Source of the DNA: Clostridia bacterium
GTDB taxonomy: Bacteria > Bacillota_A > Clostridia > Christensenellales > Aristaeellaceae
Reading direction: 5' to 3'
DNA length: 36,304 nt
NCBI GenBank assembly: GCA_017518705.1
Contig: JAFWUC010000054.1
Coordinates: forward strand, 1 to 36,304
Shown: one piece after another, positions 1 through 7,525 of the stretch
How the letters are laid out: each line of letters begins with the position of its first letter
How positions within the stretch are numbered: the first letter of the stretch is position 1
Notes under the pieces: model-generated
Database searches by the model: none
Told to the model about the DNA's origin: nothing
What the model saw: only the letters and a program-made list of their open reading frames with translations
Position numbers and translations under genes: made by a program

Positions 1-16
1 AAAGCGGGAGGTCATC

Positions 17-275
17 ATGGATATAGTTCATTATGTGAAGTCAGATAATTACACCAAGATCAGGGTACTCGAAGTCCTGCGCCTTGCATGCGAGATACCG
101 CAGAAGAGCGTTGCTGATGCGCTCAACAGATCCACTTCCCTATTGTCCATGCTGGAGAACGGTACAAGGCAGCTGCCTGCAGACGAGGCTGAAGACATAC
201 TCAGAAAATACTCTGGATGCATTGACCGGGAGCTTGGCATTGACTCGACGTACAGTATCATAAACCAGATGGACG
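17..275 (+). CDS. XRE-type helix-turn-helix protein, broken at its 3' end
   Basis: The reading frame starts at ATG 17 behind a good ribosome site (GGGAGG, about 6 nt spacer). About 85 residues look like a real protein: residues 30-65 form a helix-turn-helix of the XRE type (SVADALNRSTSLLSMLENG), followed by a short helical tail. After about position 270 the frame runs on to a stop at 559, but that part is only the antisense of a GH43 gene and is low-complexity Ser/Pro-rich, so it is not a natural continuation. The gene therefore appears cut at a junction near 265-280. The intact protein was probably a small DNA-binding regulator. The exact break point is uncertain by about 10 bases. Confidence 0.55.
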
Positions 276-981
276 AGCCTTCGTGGAAACCATGCTCCTT
301 TTCTGTCAGTAGTCCGGGCACGATCGTATCTTCTTTGATCTTCGTCAGGTCTTCTGTCAGCTCGGCGCCAAAAGAATTGATTTGTCCCCAATACAGATAC
401 ACTTTTCCGTCGTCGTCTCGGAAAACCGCCGGGTCGATCCCCTCGATCGGTGTGCCGGTTTTGTCTCCCGTGATCATCACGGGATCGCGAAACGGCCCCA
501 CGGGATCGTCAGCAAAGGCCACTCCCTCCCGCCCGTCGGAGGTACAGAAAAACAGATAGGACTTACCGTCCACAGTCAGAGAATCCGGGGCATACAGCAT
601 ACGCTTGCTTACGTCGCCTGCCGTTTTTGAGATGCTCTTTTTTACAATAGACTTGTAGATCCTGAACGGCAGAAACCAGTTTATGTGCTTGGGAAGCATG
701 TCCTTAAGATAACTCGGAAGCTCCTTATAGCTTTTCGCTTCAGCCAGTCCGGGCGGATAGCTGACAGCCATATCCCAAGAAAGGTCAGCGCAGCTGAAAA
801 CCGGACCGTCAACCGTCCAGCCGGAAAGATCACGGCTGTGAACAACGAACAGCTTGTCAGAGCAATAACTGCCAGGGACAAGATCACAGCTGGGATATAC
901 AAACAGTTCTCCTCCGATCAGGTGCGGCTCCCCGTCAGGGAAATAGCGATCAAATGGCAAAACCGGATTCCTTGATTTCAT
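49..981 (-). CDS. GH43-family glycosidase, truncated at the C-terminus
   Basis: ATG at 981 follows GGGAGG at about 10 nt. Residues 1-235 have the five-bladed beta-propeller pattern of GH43 arabinosidase/xylosidase-type enzymes. The putative catalytic carboxylates are visible: an early Asp in PDGEPHLIGGELFVYPSCD, an Asp in GIDPAVFRDDDGKVYLYWG, and the Glu in GFHEGSSI. There is no signal peptide, so it would act in the cytoplasm. After HEGSSI (near 270) homology ends and the frame runs through the antisense of the upstream XRE gene to a stop at 49; the native C-terminal blades are missing. It sits 58 nt downstream of a GH78 fragment on the same strand, so the two were probably one plant-polysaccharide operon. 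Function as drawn is doubtful because the propeller is incomplete. Confidence 0.7.
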   Translation of the reverse strand: MKSRNPVLPFDRYFPDGEPHLIGGELFVYPSCDLVPGSYCSDKLFVVHSRDLSGWTVDGPVFSCADLSWDMAVSYPPGLAEAKSYKELPSYLKDMLPKHINWFLPFRIYKSIVKKSISKTAGDVSKRMLYAPDSLTVDGKSYLFFCTSDGREGVAFADDPVGPFRDPVMITGDKTGTPIEGIDPAVFRDDDGKVYLYWGQINSFGAELTEDLTKIKEDTIVPGLLTEKEHGFHEGSSIWFMILYVESMPSSRSMHPEYFLSMSSASSAGSCLVPFSSMDNREVDLLSASATLFCGISHARRRTSSTLILV

Positions 982-1039
982 TTGATGCAGTCCTCCCGAT
1001 AACCTCTGTCAGCTTGCTCTCAATTTGCGCCGCCGGCAG

Positions 1040-1444
1040 TTATTCCTCCGCGTCGTTCATCGCCTTCAGTATCATCTCGTACAGTGGTTTTGCTTCCTGA
1101 GCGTAGGCGAGCATGGCGGAGATCGGTTCATTCATCACGTACTGGATCATGGGATTGTCCAGCATCCCGGGCATGTACTGCCTGATGAGCGGTACAGCAG
1201 CCGGATGCTCCAGCATCGTGCGCAGCGGGATCTCCATGGTGTAGCGGTCCTGTTCAAGCCTGGTCCGGGTGGCGTATTCATAATGATACTCGCCGCTGCC
1301 CAGCTCCATCCGCTCCGTTTTTTCAGGCAGCGTCACCAGCGCAATCGTATTGGCGGGAACGGTAACGTCGACGACGACAGTGCCTTTCTCACAGCGCCAG
1401 GCAGCCTTTATGAACGAAGCCAGCGACAAGCTGGGGCTGAGCAA
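1040..1444 (-). CDS. GH78 alpha-L-rhamnosidase, C-terminal fragment
   Basis: Only the 3' end of the gene is present. From about residue 13 (KAAWRCEKG) to about residue 60 the sequence resembles the C-terminal beta-sandwich of GH78 alpha-L-rhamnosidases, with the typical VTVPANTIALVTLP strand and the LGSGEYHYEY ending. It is followed by an extra helical tail of about 75 residues rich in Met and Pro. The catalytic (alpha/alpha)6 barrel, which would lie upstream at higher coordinates, is absent: beyond about 1405 the DNA becomes a ComM gene on the other strand. The ATG at 1444 is inside that foreign piece, so it is not a true start. Family assignment rests on a short domain and is moderate. Confidence 0.5.
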   Translation of the reverse strand: MLSPSLSLASFIKAAWRCEKGTVVVDVTVPANTIALVTLPEKTERMELGSGEYHYEYATRTRLEQDRYTMEIPLRTMLEHPAAVPLIRQYMPGMLDNPMIQYVMNEPISAMLAYAQEAKPLYEMILKAMNDAEE

Positions 1445-1574
1445 CCGCGCCTACACGCGTGTGCTCAAGGTCGCCCGCACCATAGCCGACCTGGAGGACA
1501 GCAGGGAGATCACCGGCGACCACGTGAGCGAAGCGCTGCAGTACCGCATGATAGACGCGAAATACTGGGGATAG
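1408..1574 (+). pseudogene. ComM/YifB-type Mg-chelatase-like ATPase, C-terminal fragment
   Basis: About 55 residues ending at TAG 1572-1574 match the C-terminal helical domain of the YifB/ComM family of AAA+ proteins: a KLGLSNRAYTRVLKVARTIADLE segment type followed by a helix and a terminal DAKYWG. These proteins are about 500 residues long and lie in the cytoplasm; here the ATPase core is missing because the upstream DNA is a GH78 gene in opposite orientation. The fragment keeps its own terminator just downstream (1591-1626), so the right side of the junction near 1405 is probably the native chromosome context of the rest of the window. Confidence 0.6.
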
Positions 1575-1584
1575 AACATTCAAA

Positions 1585-1626
1585 CAAAAAACAGGAGCCG
1601 CAGCGCCTGTTTTTTTGTTTTTTTGA
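1585..1626 (+). terminator. Rho-independent terminator after the ComM fragment
   Basis: ACAGG (1591-1595) pairs with CCTGT (1606-1610), with a further GC/GC pair inside and a short loop, followed by seven T, G and more T. A run of six A precedes the stem, so it could also work leftward, for the beta-helix gene on the other strand. Confidence 0.75.
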
Positions 1627-1809
1627 TCTTTCGGTCCGCACAATACCCGAGTCCGGACCGTTTGGTTTGTCCCGCCCTGCCCGCAAAACGGCAGTGTTTG
1701 ATGCGCCCGTATCCGGCGCTCTGCGTTCATATTTTGCAGCCCGGCGGCATGAGTACTAAAGTTTTTCGGGATGCGGCTTTATATTCGGCAGCGCCGAAAA
1801 CAGCCTGCC

Positions 1810-2970
1810 TCACAGGACTTCCGAACCGTCCACGAACAGATGGTATCCGTTCGCGTCGACGTTCTTAAGGTCGCCGTCAAAATGATCGAGATAGCTGTCT
1901 GCCGTCAGTGTCCAGCTGCTGTTTCCGTCCATTGCCAGCCGTACCGCTCCGCTTTCTCCGGCCTCGTTTATGCTCCCCGTGAACGACGAAGCGGTCAGCT
2001 TTACCGTCAATTCGGAGATACTGTCCACGGTTATCTTGCCGTACAGTTCCTGTTCCTCTGCGTTCAGTTCGCACCTGCCCCCGTTGCGCCCTTCCCTGCC
2101 CCAGCGGCCCGCGGAAACGATCAGCAGGGTATCGTCTGCCCGGCAGTTCAGTTTTACATTGCTCAGGTTTATCACGCCTGACGTATTTGTGCAGTAGAAC
2201 ATCGCGCCGCTGTTTGAAGTGATCTCCCCGCCCGTCATCGTGAACACGCCGGTGCCTTCCTTCGCGTCTCCCGACGCGCTCTGATACAGCAGTACATTGG
2301 CGTGGATGCTCCCGCTTTTGGTGGACTGATCATTGCCTTCCAGGGTGACGTTTTCCAGCTTCACGCTGTTTTTACCCTCGATGATGACCGCTCTTGAGCG
2401 TTCAGAGACGCAGATCGCGTTCAAGACCGTGATGTCCGCCGTGCTGTAAATGGCAGGGCAGCCGTTCGTGCCGGTAGACGTATATGTGCCTCCGTCAAGT
2501 ATCATAAGCCCGCCGCCCCGGTCCGAACGGATCGCGGCTTTTCCGGCGCTGGTCACGGTCAGATCGCTGCCTGTCAGCGTGCCTCCGCCCGCCACCTGAA
2601 CGCCGCCCGCGCCGCCTCCGGTCACGTTCACGGTGCAGTTCGTAATGTTTATCGTTCCGCCGGCATATGCGAACACGCCGGTAGCGTTCCCTGCAGACGA
2701 TTCGATGACCGAATCGCTGATCGTAAGCGTGGCTTGGTCGTATACGCGAACCGCCGCGTTCACGCCCGTGAAGCTCGCCGCATCGGCGCTTGAAGCGCCT
2801 CCGTCCGTTTTCATGATGGCGGCGCCGGCGATAACAACGTTCTCGGTGCCCGAAACATCCACCGCGCTCTGATCGGTCTCGGTCGCGGTGTAAACCGCTC
2901 CTTCCGCACACGCGCCTATAGCCATAAAACAGGCCAGTAAGAGCGCTGACAGTTTCGTTTTCACTGCCAT
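1810..2970 (-). CDS. Secreted right-handed beta-helix protein
   Basis: The start is ATG at 2970, or GTG two codons later, behind AAGGAGG; an upstream ATG at 2997 lacks such a site. The N-terminus (residues 1-25) is a signal peptide, VKTKLSALLLACFMAIGACAEG. The IGAC sequence could be a lipobox, though ACA before EG also fits signal peptidase I. The remaining 360 residues are repeated short beta-strand units of 20-25 residues, for example GGTINITNCTVNVTGGGAGG and GGGLMILDGGTYTSTGTNG, the pattern of a pectate-lyase-like or adhesin-like right-handed beta-helix. No catalytic motif was recognised. It lies 71 nt downstream of the Cthe_2159-type gene with no promoter seen between them, so the two are probably cotranscribed and exported together to the cell surface. 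Confidence 0.7.
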   Translation of the reverse strand: MAVKTKLSALLLACFMAIGACAEGAVYTATETDQSAVDVSGTENVVIAGAAIMKTDGGASSADAASFTGVNAAVRVYDQATLTISDSVIESSAGNATGVFAYAGGTINITNCTVNVTGGGAGGVQVAGGGTLTGSDLTVTSAGKAAIRSDRGGGLMILDGGTYTSTGTNGCPAIYSTADITVLNAICVSERSRAVIIEGKNSVKLENVTLEGNDQSTKSGSIHANVLLYQSASGDAKEGTGVFTMTGGEITSNSGAMFYCTNTSGVINLSNVKLNCRADDTLLIVSAGRWGREGRNGGRCELNAEEQELYGKITVDSISELTVKLTASSFTGSINEAGESGAVRLAMDGNSSWTLTADSYLDHFDGDLKNVDANGYHLFVDGSEVL

Positions 2971-3041
2971 AAGCCTCCTTTCCCTATCGCAAAACAAGTG
3001 GTTCTCGTTTCAGTCGCATGGCATACGGGTTTGGCTGCGCT

Positions 3042-4370
3042 TTACCAGCCCCATCCTCCGCCCATGCCGCCTCTGCCGCCCATGCCGCCTCTGCCGCCCA
3101 TGCCGCCTCTGCCGCCCATCATCTGGTTGGGGATGGAGTCGACCTGCTGGCCGTTGACGATGATCGTACCGCCGTTGAATCTGGCTGTGCCGTCATAGTC
3201 GAAGGCAGACTGCCCCGTGACGCTGATCGTTCCGCCGTTTATGACGATATTGCCGTTGGAATCCACGCCGTCGGTATCCCCGGCGCCCATGCTGATGGTG
3301 ATGTCGCCGCCGTTGATCTCCACCATAGGCGTATAGGCCGAGGATTTTCTGGCCGCGTTGATGCCGTCGTCGGACGCAGCGATCTGTATGCTGCCGGCGT
3401 TGATCTTTATATAAGTCGCTTCCAGGCCTTCGGCCGAAGTGAGGTTAAAGCTGCCGCCGTCTATCTGAAGCATGGTGTTGGCATGGATCGCGTCATCCCG
3501 CACCCGGATCACAAAGCTGCCGCCCGCTATATAGATGTTCCCCAGCGTATCGTCGTCGTTGTTTTCGGCATGCAGGCCGTCCCCCGTGGTGTAGAGCGTG
3601 AACGTTCCGCCCGCAACGGCCAGGCTGTCCTTGGCGCGGATCGCGTGCTCTGCCGCGGTGATCTCATACGTGCCCGCGGTGACCGTCACCTCATCCTTGC
3701 CTATGATCCCGCTGCCGGAAGGGGCAGTGATGCTGAGGCTCCCGGTCCCGTTGAAGGTGATGTCGTCCTTCGAATAGACTACAGCATCGACTTCATTCTC
3801 GTCCTTTTGCGTATACTTGCCTCCGTTGGCAAGCGAGTTCTCGGTACCGTCCGCAAGGGTTACGAAGACCTTGTCGGCCTGCCTGACATAGATGGCGGCA
3901 AAGTCGGACGACCGGATCGTAACGCCGCTTAACACGAGCTGCACCTTGTCGTCTTTGGATGCGTCCACTATGATCGTGCCGTCATTAAGCGTACCGGTGA
4001 TCACATACGTTCCGGACGCGGTGATCGTCACCTCCGAACCACTGACGGCGACGCTGCCGGTATCCGACTCCGCCGAAGAACCGGTTAGAGTGACGGTGAA
4101 GACTTCGTCGTCATATGCCCCGGACAGATCCCGGTCGGAAAAGAAACCGTCCGAAGCGTCGGTCCCGCTGATGCTGTTTGAAGACGTCGTCTGCGCTTTT
4201 GCCGAGCTGTCCGAATACACCGAAGACATGGAAGCCCGGGCGCTTTCCGCGCCGGCCGTGGTCTCGACCGCGTTTATCCTGAAAACGGTAAACGTCAGTA
4301 CGGCAGCCACGAGCAGCGTGAAGATTATATGGGTCATGCGTTTCATTTTGCGTCTCATTTTGCGTTTCAT
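3042..4370 (-). CDS. Cthe_2159-type carbohydrate-binding beta-helix protein
   Basis: A 442-residue exported protein. Residues 1-12 are very basic (MKRKMRRKMKRM), residues 13-32 are one hydrophobic segment acting as signal or membrane anchor, and residues 33-75 are a Ser/Ala-rich spacer. From about residue 80 the sequence shows the Cthe_2159 family signature: a region with DGTIIVDASKDDKVQLVLSG, then rungs such as GDGLHAENNDD and DDGINAARK rich in Asp and Asn, which in the characterised Clostridium thermocellum homologue bind calcium and acidic sugars. The last 28 residues are a Gly/Met/Arg repeat. The start is set by GGAGG eight nt before ATG 4370. Its promoter belongs to the shared set found at the polyphosphate and PepSY genes, so control by the adjacent two-component system is inferred. 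Confidence 0.85.
   Translation of the reverse strand: MKRKMRRKMKRMTHIIFTLLVAAVLTFTVFRINAVETTAGAESARASMSSVYSDSSAKAQTTSSNSISGTDASDGFFSDRDLSGAYDDEVFTVTLTGSSAESDTGSVAVSGSEVTITASGTYVITGTLNDGTIIVDASKDDKVQLVLSGVTIRSSDFAAIYVRQADKVFVTLADGTENSLANGGKYTQKDENEVDAVVYSKDDITFNGTGSLSITAPSGSGIIGKDEVTVTAGTYEITAAEHAIRAKDSLAVAGGTFTLYTTGDGLHAENNDDDTLGNIYIAGGSFVIRVRDDAIHANTMLQIDGGSFNLTSAEGLEATYIKINAGSIQIAASDDGINAARKSSAYTPMVEINGGDITISMGAGDTDGVDSNGNIVINGGTISVTGQSAFDYDGTARFNGGTIIVNGQQVDSIPNQMMGGRGGMGGRGGMGGRGGMGGGWGW
3056..3119 (-). repeat. 18-bp tandem repeat coding for MGGRGG units
   Basis: At least three exact or near-exact 18-bp units encode (MGGRGG)n at the C-terminus of the Cthe_2159-type protein, ending in GGGWGW. 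The repeat is in frame, so copy-number change would lengthen or shorten the tail without a frameshift. Confidence 0.85.
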
Positions 4371-4406
4371 GTTGAAAGCCTCCGTTCTTTTCGGATTTAT
4401 GCTGCA

Positions 4407-4472
4407 ATTGTACCATCCCGGGGCAAAAGAATCTCCGAAAAGCGACAGCAGAAAATACGCAGAATATACGAA
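4407..4472 (-). promoter_or_regulatory. P1: promoter and operator of the Cthe_2159-type gene
   Basis: Reading leftward: TTCGTA (4467-4472) and TGCGTA (4456-4461) start 11 bp apart; a TCGGAGA box (4432-4438) begins 34 bp after the first half-site; the -10 TACAAT (4407-4412) begins 26 bp further on. There is no good -35 hexamer. The same layout, with 27 instead of 26 bp at the last step, recurs at 6671-6737 and 8191-8257. The 11-bp direct repeat and weak -35 are typical of activation by OmpR-family response regulators. Confidence 0.65.
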
Positions 4473-4506
4473 AAGAACGCTGTCCGTTCCGAATCAGCGT
4501 TCTTTT
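4471..4506 (-). terminator. Perfect 12-bp hairpin between kinase gene and P1
   Basis: AAAAGAACGCTG (4471-4482) pairs perfectly with CAGCGTTCTTTT (4495-4506) around a 12-nt loop. It begins 21 nt after the stop of the histidine kinase gene and gives a U-rich 3' arm when transcribed leftward. It would separate the kinase transcript from the downstream surface-protein operon, and its last two bases overlap the first operator half-site of P1. Confidence 0.7.
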
Positions 4507-4526
4507 GATCTTGTCATGCAGTGCCG

Positions 4527-5870
4527 CTAATCCGCCGGGAAAACGACCTCGAACACCGCGCCGTTCTCGTTTCGGACGCTTATCCTTCCGCGATATACCT
4601 CTGCCACGGAATGCGCAATGGCAAGACCTATGCCGTGCTTTCCGCCCTCTCCTTTATAGAAGCGTTCAAACACGTGAGGCAGGTCCTCGGGCCGTATGCC
4701 GGGTCCGTCGTCGGCGACGCGGACGAGCGCCTTTTCCCCTTCCGTGCGGCACGTCAGGCGGATCTCCCTGTTCGCGTAGCGCACGGCGTTTGAGATCAGG
4801 TTCCCGAACAGCCTTTGGGCGTCCTGCTCGCGTATCGCCAGCATGACCGGGTCTTCGTCAAAGTCAAAGGCGAAGGAAAGCCCCTTCTGTTTCGCCTCCG
4901 CGTTCTGTTCGGATACGCACAGGGACAGTATCTCCCTCAGGTCTATGGGTTCCGCGGCGCCTTCCGGCTTGCCCTTGCCCATGCGGGACAGGTAGAGTAT
5001 ATCTTCCACCATGCCGCCCAGTTTGTCCGATTGCGACAGGATCACGCGCCCCGCCGTCTGGGGCTCGATGATGCCGTATACGATGCCTTCCGCGTTTCCG
5101 CGGATGGAAGTCAGCGGCGTGCGCAGCTCATGGGAAACGTTCTGGAAGAAGGTCTCCTGCTTTTGCTTTGCGTCGGAGAGCTCCTTCGCCATGCGGTTCA
5201 TTGAGTTGCCGAGTTCGTCGAATTCCACGTCCCTGAAGTGGAATTCCCGGGGTTCCAGGTCGCCGCTGCCGATTTGGGACGCAAAGGCCGAAAGGCGCTG
5301 GACCGGCGCCGCAAATGTCCTGGCGAACCTTCGGCTCAGCAGCACGGACAGCAGTATCGCGGCGGCGATCACGATAAGCAGCACGAGGTTCACCTGCCTG
5401 GCAAAGGCTCTGATCGCCGTGATGTCCACGTAAACGAGCAGCGTCCTGCCGTCCTCAACGGGATCGTCTATCGCAGATACCGCGTAATCGCCCGAGTCAA
5501 GCGAAACGGTCTTATTTGAAACCGTCTTTCCCCTGCTCCTGTCTCTGTACCATTTCGCGAGTTCCCCGGCAGCCGCATTGTCCCCGCGCAGATTCATGGC
5601 CGGATCCCCGTTTTCATCCAGTACGACAGCCGAGCCCCGCGTGCCCATGATCTTGTCCGGGTGTTCGTCGAACTGAGCTTTGGGCTCGCGCTCCACGCGG
5701 CGGTTATCCGACACGCTGCGCGTCACCGAGTCAAGCTGGGCCGACACTCTCGAACTGATATACCCGTTGACAGATATGTTGAAAGCTACCGCGACCGCCA
5801 CCAGAACCAGGCAGGTCAGACCGGCCAGCGTGACCAGCAGGCGGGTCTTTATATGCCATTTCCGCTTCAT
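4527..5870 (-). CDS. Sensor histidine kinase of an OmpR-type pair
   Basis: A 447-residue membrane kinase. Transmembrane segments lie near residues 11-34 and 160-180 and enclose an extracytoplasmic sensor domain of about 125 residues. A HAMP linker covers about 180-233. The dimerisation/phosphoacceptor helix carries H247 in NVSHELRTPLTS. The ATPase domain shows the N box (GNLISNAVRYA, about 356-366), the DDGPGI box (387-392), the F box and GIGLAIAH. The start ATG 5870 overlaps the stop of the response-regulator gene (ATGA), so the two are translationally coupled and transcribed from P4. The ligand is unknown. Promoter sharing suggests it controls the flanking surface-protein and polyphosphate genes. 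Confidence 0.93.
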   Translation of the reverse strand: MKRKWHIKTRLLVTLAGLTCLVLVAVAVAFNISVNGYISSRVSAQLDSVTRSVSDNRRVEREPKAQFDEHPDKIMGTRGSAVVLDENGDPAMNLRGDNAAAGELAKWYRDRSRGKTVSNKTVSLDSGDYAVSAIDDPVEDGRTLLVYVDITAIRAFARQVNLVLLIVIAAAILLSVLLSRRFARTFAAPVQRLSAFASQIGSGDLEPREFHFRDVEFDELGNSMNRMAKELSDAKQKQETFFQNVSHELRTPLTSIRGNAEGIVYGIIEPQTAGRVILSQSDKLGGMVEDILYLSRMGKGKPEGAAEPIDLREILSLCVSEQNAEAKQKGLSFAFDFDEDPVMLAIREQDAQRLFGNLISNAVRYANREIRLTCRTEGEKALVRVADDGPGIRPEDLPHVFERFYKGEGGKHGIGLAIAHSVAEVYRGRISVRNENGAVFEVVFPAD

Positions 5871-6568
5871 TTCGTCTCCTCCAGCCGGAATCCGTAGCCC
5901 CATACGGCAGCGATATTGACTCCGCAGCCGCCCAGCTTCTGGCGCAGCCGGCGTACGGTGTCGTCGGTAGCGCGCGTTTCGACCACCGACTCAAAGCCCC
6001 ATACGGTATTCAGAAGCTCGTCTCTGGACACCGCCTGATCCGCATGGAGCATCAGGTACTTTAATACCTCGTACTCGGTCGGCGTCAGCGCGAGCGCCTG
6101 CCCGTCGCGCAGGATGTGCCGCTTGTCTTCGTCCAGCGTCAGTTTTCCGACGCACACGCCGCCTGATGCCTCCGGCGCGTGTTTCTGGCTCTCAAAATCG
6201 ATGCGGCGGAAAATGGCCCTTACCCGCATCAGCAGCGCTATCGCGGAGAACGGTTTGGTGATATAGTCGTCGCTTCCGAGCCCGAGGCCCATGGCGTAGT
6301 CGTTCTCGGAATCCCGGGCGGTCAACATGATTATGGGCACCGTGCTGAGCTTTCGGATCTCCGTGCAGACGGTAAAGCCGTCCGAACCCGGCATCATCAC
6401 ATCCAGTATCACAAGGTCGCAGGCTTTTTGCCTGAAGCGTTCCAGCAGAAGATCTCCGTCGGGATAATCTTCCACCGCATAGCCGTCGCTGCTCAGGAAG
6501 GTTTTCACGACCTGACGGATATTGTCGTCATCGTCGGCAATATAGATCAGTTTGGGATCGTTGGTCAT
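5867..6568 (-). CDS. OmpR/PhoB-family response regulator
   Basis: A 233-residue regulator. The receiver domain (residues 7-120) has the acidic pocket DDDD at 12-15, phospho-acceptor D56 in VILDVMMPG, T83 and K105 in TKPFS. The C-terminal winged helix (about 137-230) has the usual LTPTEYEVLKYL and a WGYGFRLE ending. I chose ATG 6568 because AGAAGG precedes it; an ATG at 6601 lies next to the predicted -10 and would be upstream of the transcript start. The gene is coupled to the kinase by an ATGA overlap. It is the best candidate to bind the TTCGTA-type 11-bp direct repeats in front of this operon and three neighbours; that binding is inferred from position and from the family's habit of binding direct repeats. 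Confidence 0.93.
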   Translation of the reverse strand: MTNDPKLIYIADDDDNIRQVVKTFLSSDGYAVEDYPDGDLLLERFRQKACDLVILDVMMPGSDGFTVCTEIRKLSTVPIIMLTARDSENDYAMGLGLGSDDYITKPFSAIALLMRVRAIFRRIDFESQKHAPEASGGVCVGKLTLDEDKRHILRDGQALALTPTEYEVLKYLMLHADQAVSRDELLNTVWGFESVVETRATDDTVRRLRQKLGGCGVNIAAVWGYGFRLEETK

Positions 6569-6599
6569 GGTCACGCACCTTCTCTCGTAATTTGCACCC

Positions 6600-6666
6600 A
6601 TTATATCAGTTTCGATTCAAAAAAACAATCAAACCCGGGCTTATAAACTGCAGCAATCCATACGAA
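6600..6666 (-). promoter_or_regulatory. P4: promoter of the two-component operon
   Basis: Reading leftward, TTCGTATG begins at 6666 and a perfect -10 TATAAT (6600-6605) begins exactly 61 bp later, as in P2 and P3. A weaker TGCTGC half-site starts 11 bp after the first. The TCGGAGA box is replaced by a TTGATT-like sequence. The half-site is one arm of the palindrome at 6659-6678, which suggests autoregulation. Confidence 0.55.
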
Positions 6667-6678
6667 ACGCTTCGTATG
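6659..6678. promoter_or_regulatory. Palindromic operator between divergent transcripts
   Basis: CATACGAA and TTCGTATG form a perfect 8-bp inverted repeat around ACGC. Each arm starts 61 bp before a -10 element, one reading left to the two-component genes (6600-6605) and one reading right to the VTC gene (6732-6737). Confidence 0.6.
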
Positions 6679-6737
6679 ATTTTCGTAAAATTCGCTTTAG
6701 TTTCTCGGAGATTTCCTTCCCGAGCTTCTGCTATCAT
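6671..6737 (+). promoter_or_regulatory. P2: promoter and operator of the VTC-DUF4956 operon
   Basis: TTCGTA at 6671-6676 and again at 6682-6687 (11-bp spacing), TCGGAGA at 6705-6711 and -10 TATCAT at 6732-6737. The hexamer at the -35 distance is AGATTT, which is poor and suggests activation is needed. Distances of 34 and 27 bp match P3 exactly. Confidence 0.65.
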
Positions 6738-6793
6738 CTCAGTCACAAACACGGCGGGCTGAAACCTGCGCGGCGATGAAAGGAGGAAACACC

Positions 6794-7525
6794 ATGAGCG
6801 AAATACAAACCTGCTTTGAGCGGTACGAAAAGAAATACCTGCTGACCCGTGAACAGTACCTGGCAGTATTAAGCGGGATGTCGGAGCATATGAAACCCGA
6901 CGAACATCCGCGCTATACCATCTGCAATGTATACTATGATACCGAGAACTTTGACCTGATCCGCGCGTCCCTGGAAAAGCCCGTATATAAGGAAAAAATG
7001 CGCGTCCGCAGCTACGGGGTGCCCGGAAACCTCGACAAGGTGTTCATCGAGCTGAAGAAAAAGTATGACGGCGTGGTCTACAAGCGCCGCATAACCATGG
7101 AGATGATAAAGGCGGACCGGTACCTGCGCGGCAGACGTTTCGGACCCGGCAGTCAGATCAGCCGGGAGATCGACTGGTTCACTCAGTTCTACAAGCCCGT
7201 TCCCAAGGTATTCATTGCCTACGACCGCGAAGCGTATGCCGCCAAAAACGGAAGCGAACTGCGTATCACCTTCGACACCGCTCTGCGCGCAAGATCGAAC
7301 GACGTGGACCTGCGACTCGGCGATCACTGCGTGCCCCTGCTACAGGATGACAGCATCCTGATGGAGATCAAGATCCCGGGGACCGCGCCTTTCTGGCTGG
7401 CAAGGCTGCTTTCCGAAAACGGTATCTTCCCGGTATCGTTCTCCAAATACGGGACCTATTACAAAGAATTCGTGCTCGGCGGAAGATCTGCCGAATTGAA
7501 AAAGGAGGTCGCTCTAAGTGCTTGA
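6794..7525 (+). CDS. VTC-domain polyphosphate polymerase
   Basis: A 243-residue single-domain protein of the VTC family, the tunnel-shaped triphosphate-tunnel fold that in yeast Vtc4 makes polyphosphate from ATP. Family features visible: YEKKYLLT at the N-terminus, the basic strand EKMRVRSYG, FIELKKKYDGVVYKRR, and the acidic strand ILMEIKIPG near the C-terminus, alternating Lys/Arg and Glu that would line the tunnel. There is no signal peptide or membrane segment, so it acts on the cytoplasmic face. ATG 6794 follows AGGAGG at 7 nt; the earlier in-frame ATG (6776) has no such site. It overlaps the next gene by 8 nt, and in many Firmicutes this pair occurs together. Polyphosphate synthesis by bacterial homologues is inferred. 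Confidence 0.88.
   Translation: MSEIQTCFERYEKKYLLTREQYLAVLSGMSEHMKPDEHPRYTICNVYYDTENFDLIRASLEKPVYKEKMRVRSYGVPGNLDKVFIELKKKYDGVVYKRRITMEMIKADRYLRGRRFGPGSQISREIDWFTQFYKPVPKVFIAYDREAYAAKNGSELRITFDTALRARSNDVDLRLGDHCVPLLQDDSILMEIKIPGTAPFWLARLLSENGIFPVSFSKYGTYYKEFVLGGRSAELKKEVALSA

Noticed and set aside
1631..1660. CGGTCCG...CGGACCG inverted repeat after the ComM fragment
   Set aside because: A 7-bp stem with a long loop and no T run; a better terminator lies just before it, so I give it no function.
3056..3120. Short regular repeats that could suggest a CRISPR array
   Set aside because: Units are 18 bp, directly adjacent without unique spacers, and in frame within a coding region.
3018..3932. 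A 304-residue open frame on the + strand opposite the Cthe_2159-type gene
   Set aside because: It is the antisense of a clear beta-helix gene, has no ribosome site, and its composition is the mirror of the GGRGGM repeat and Asp-rich rungs.
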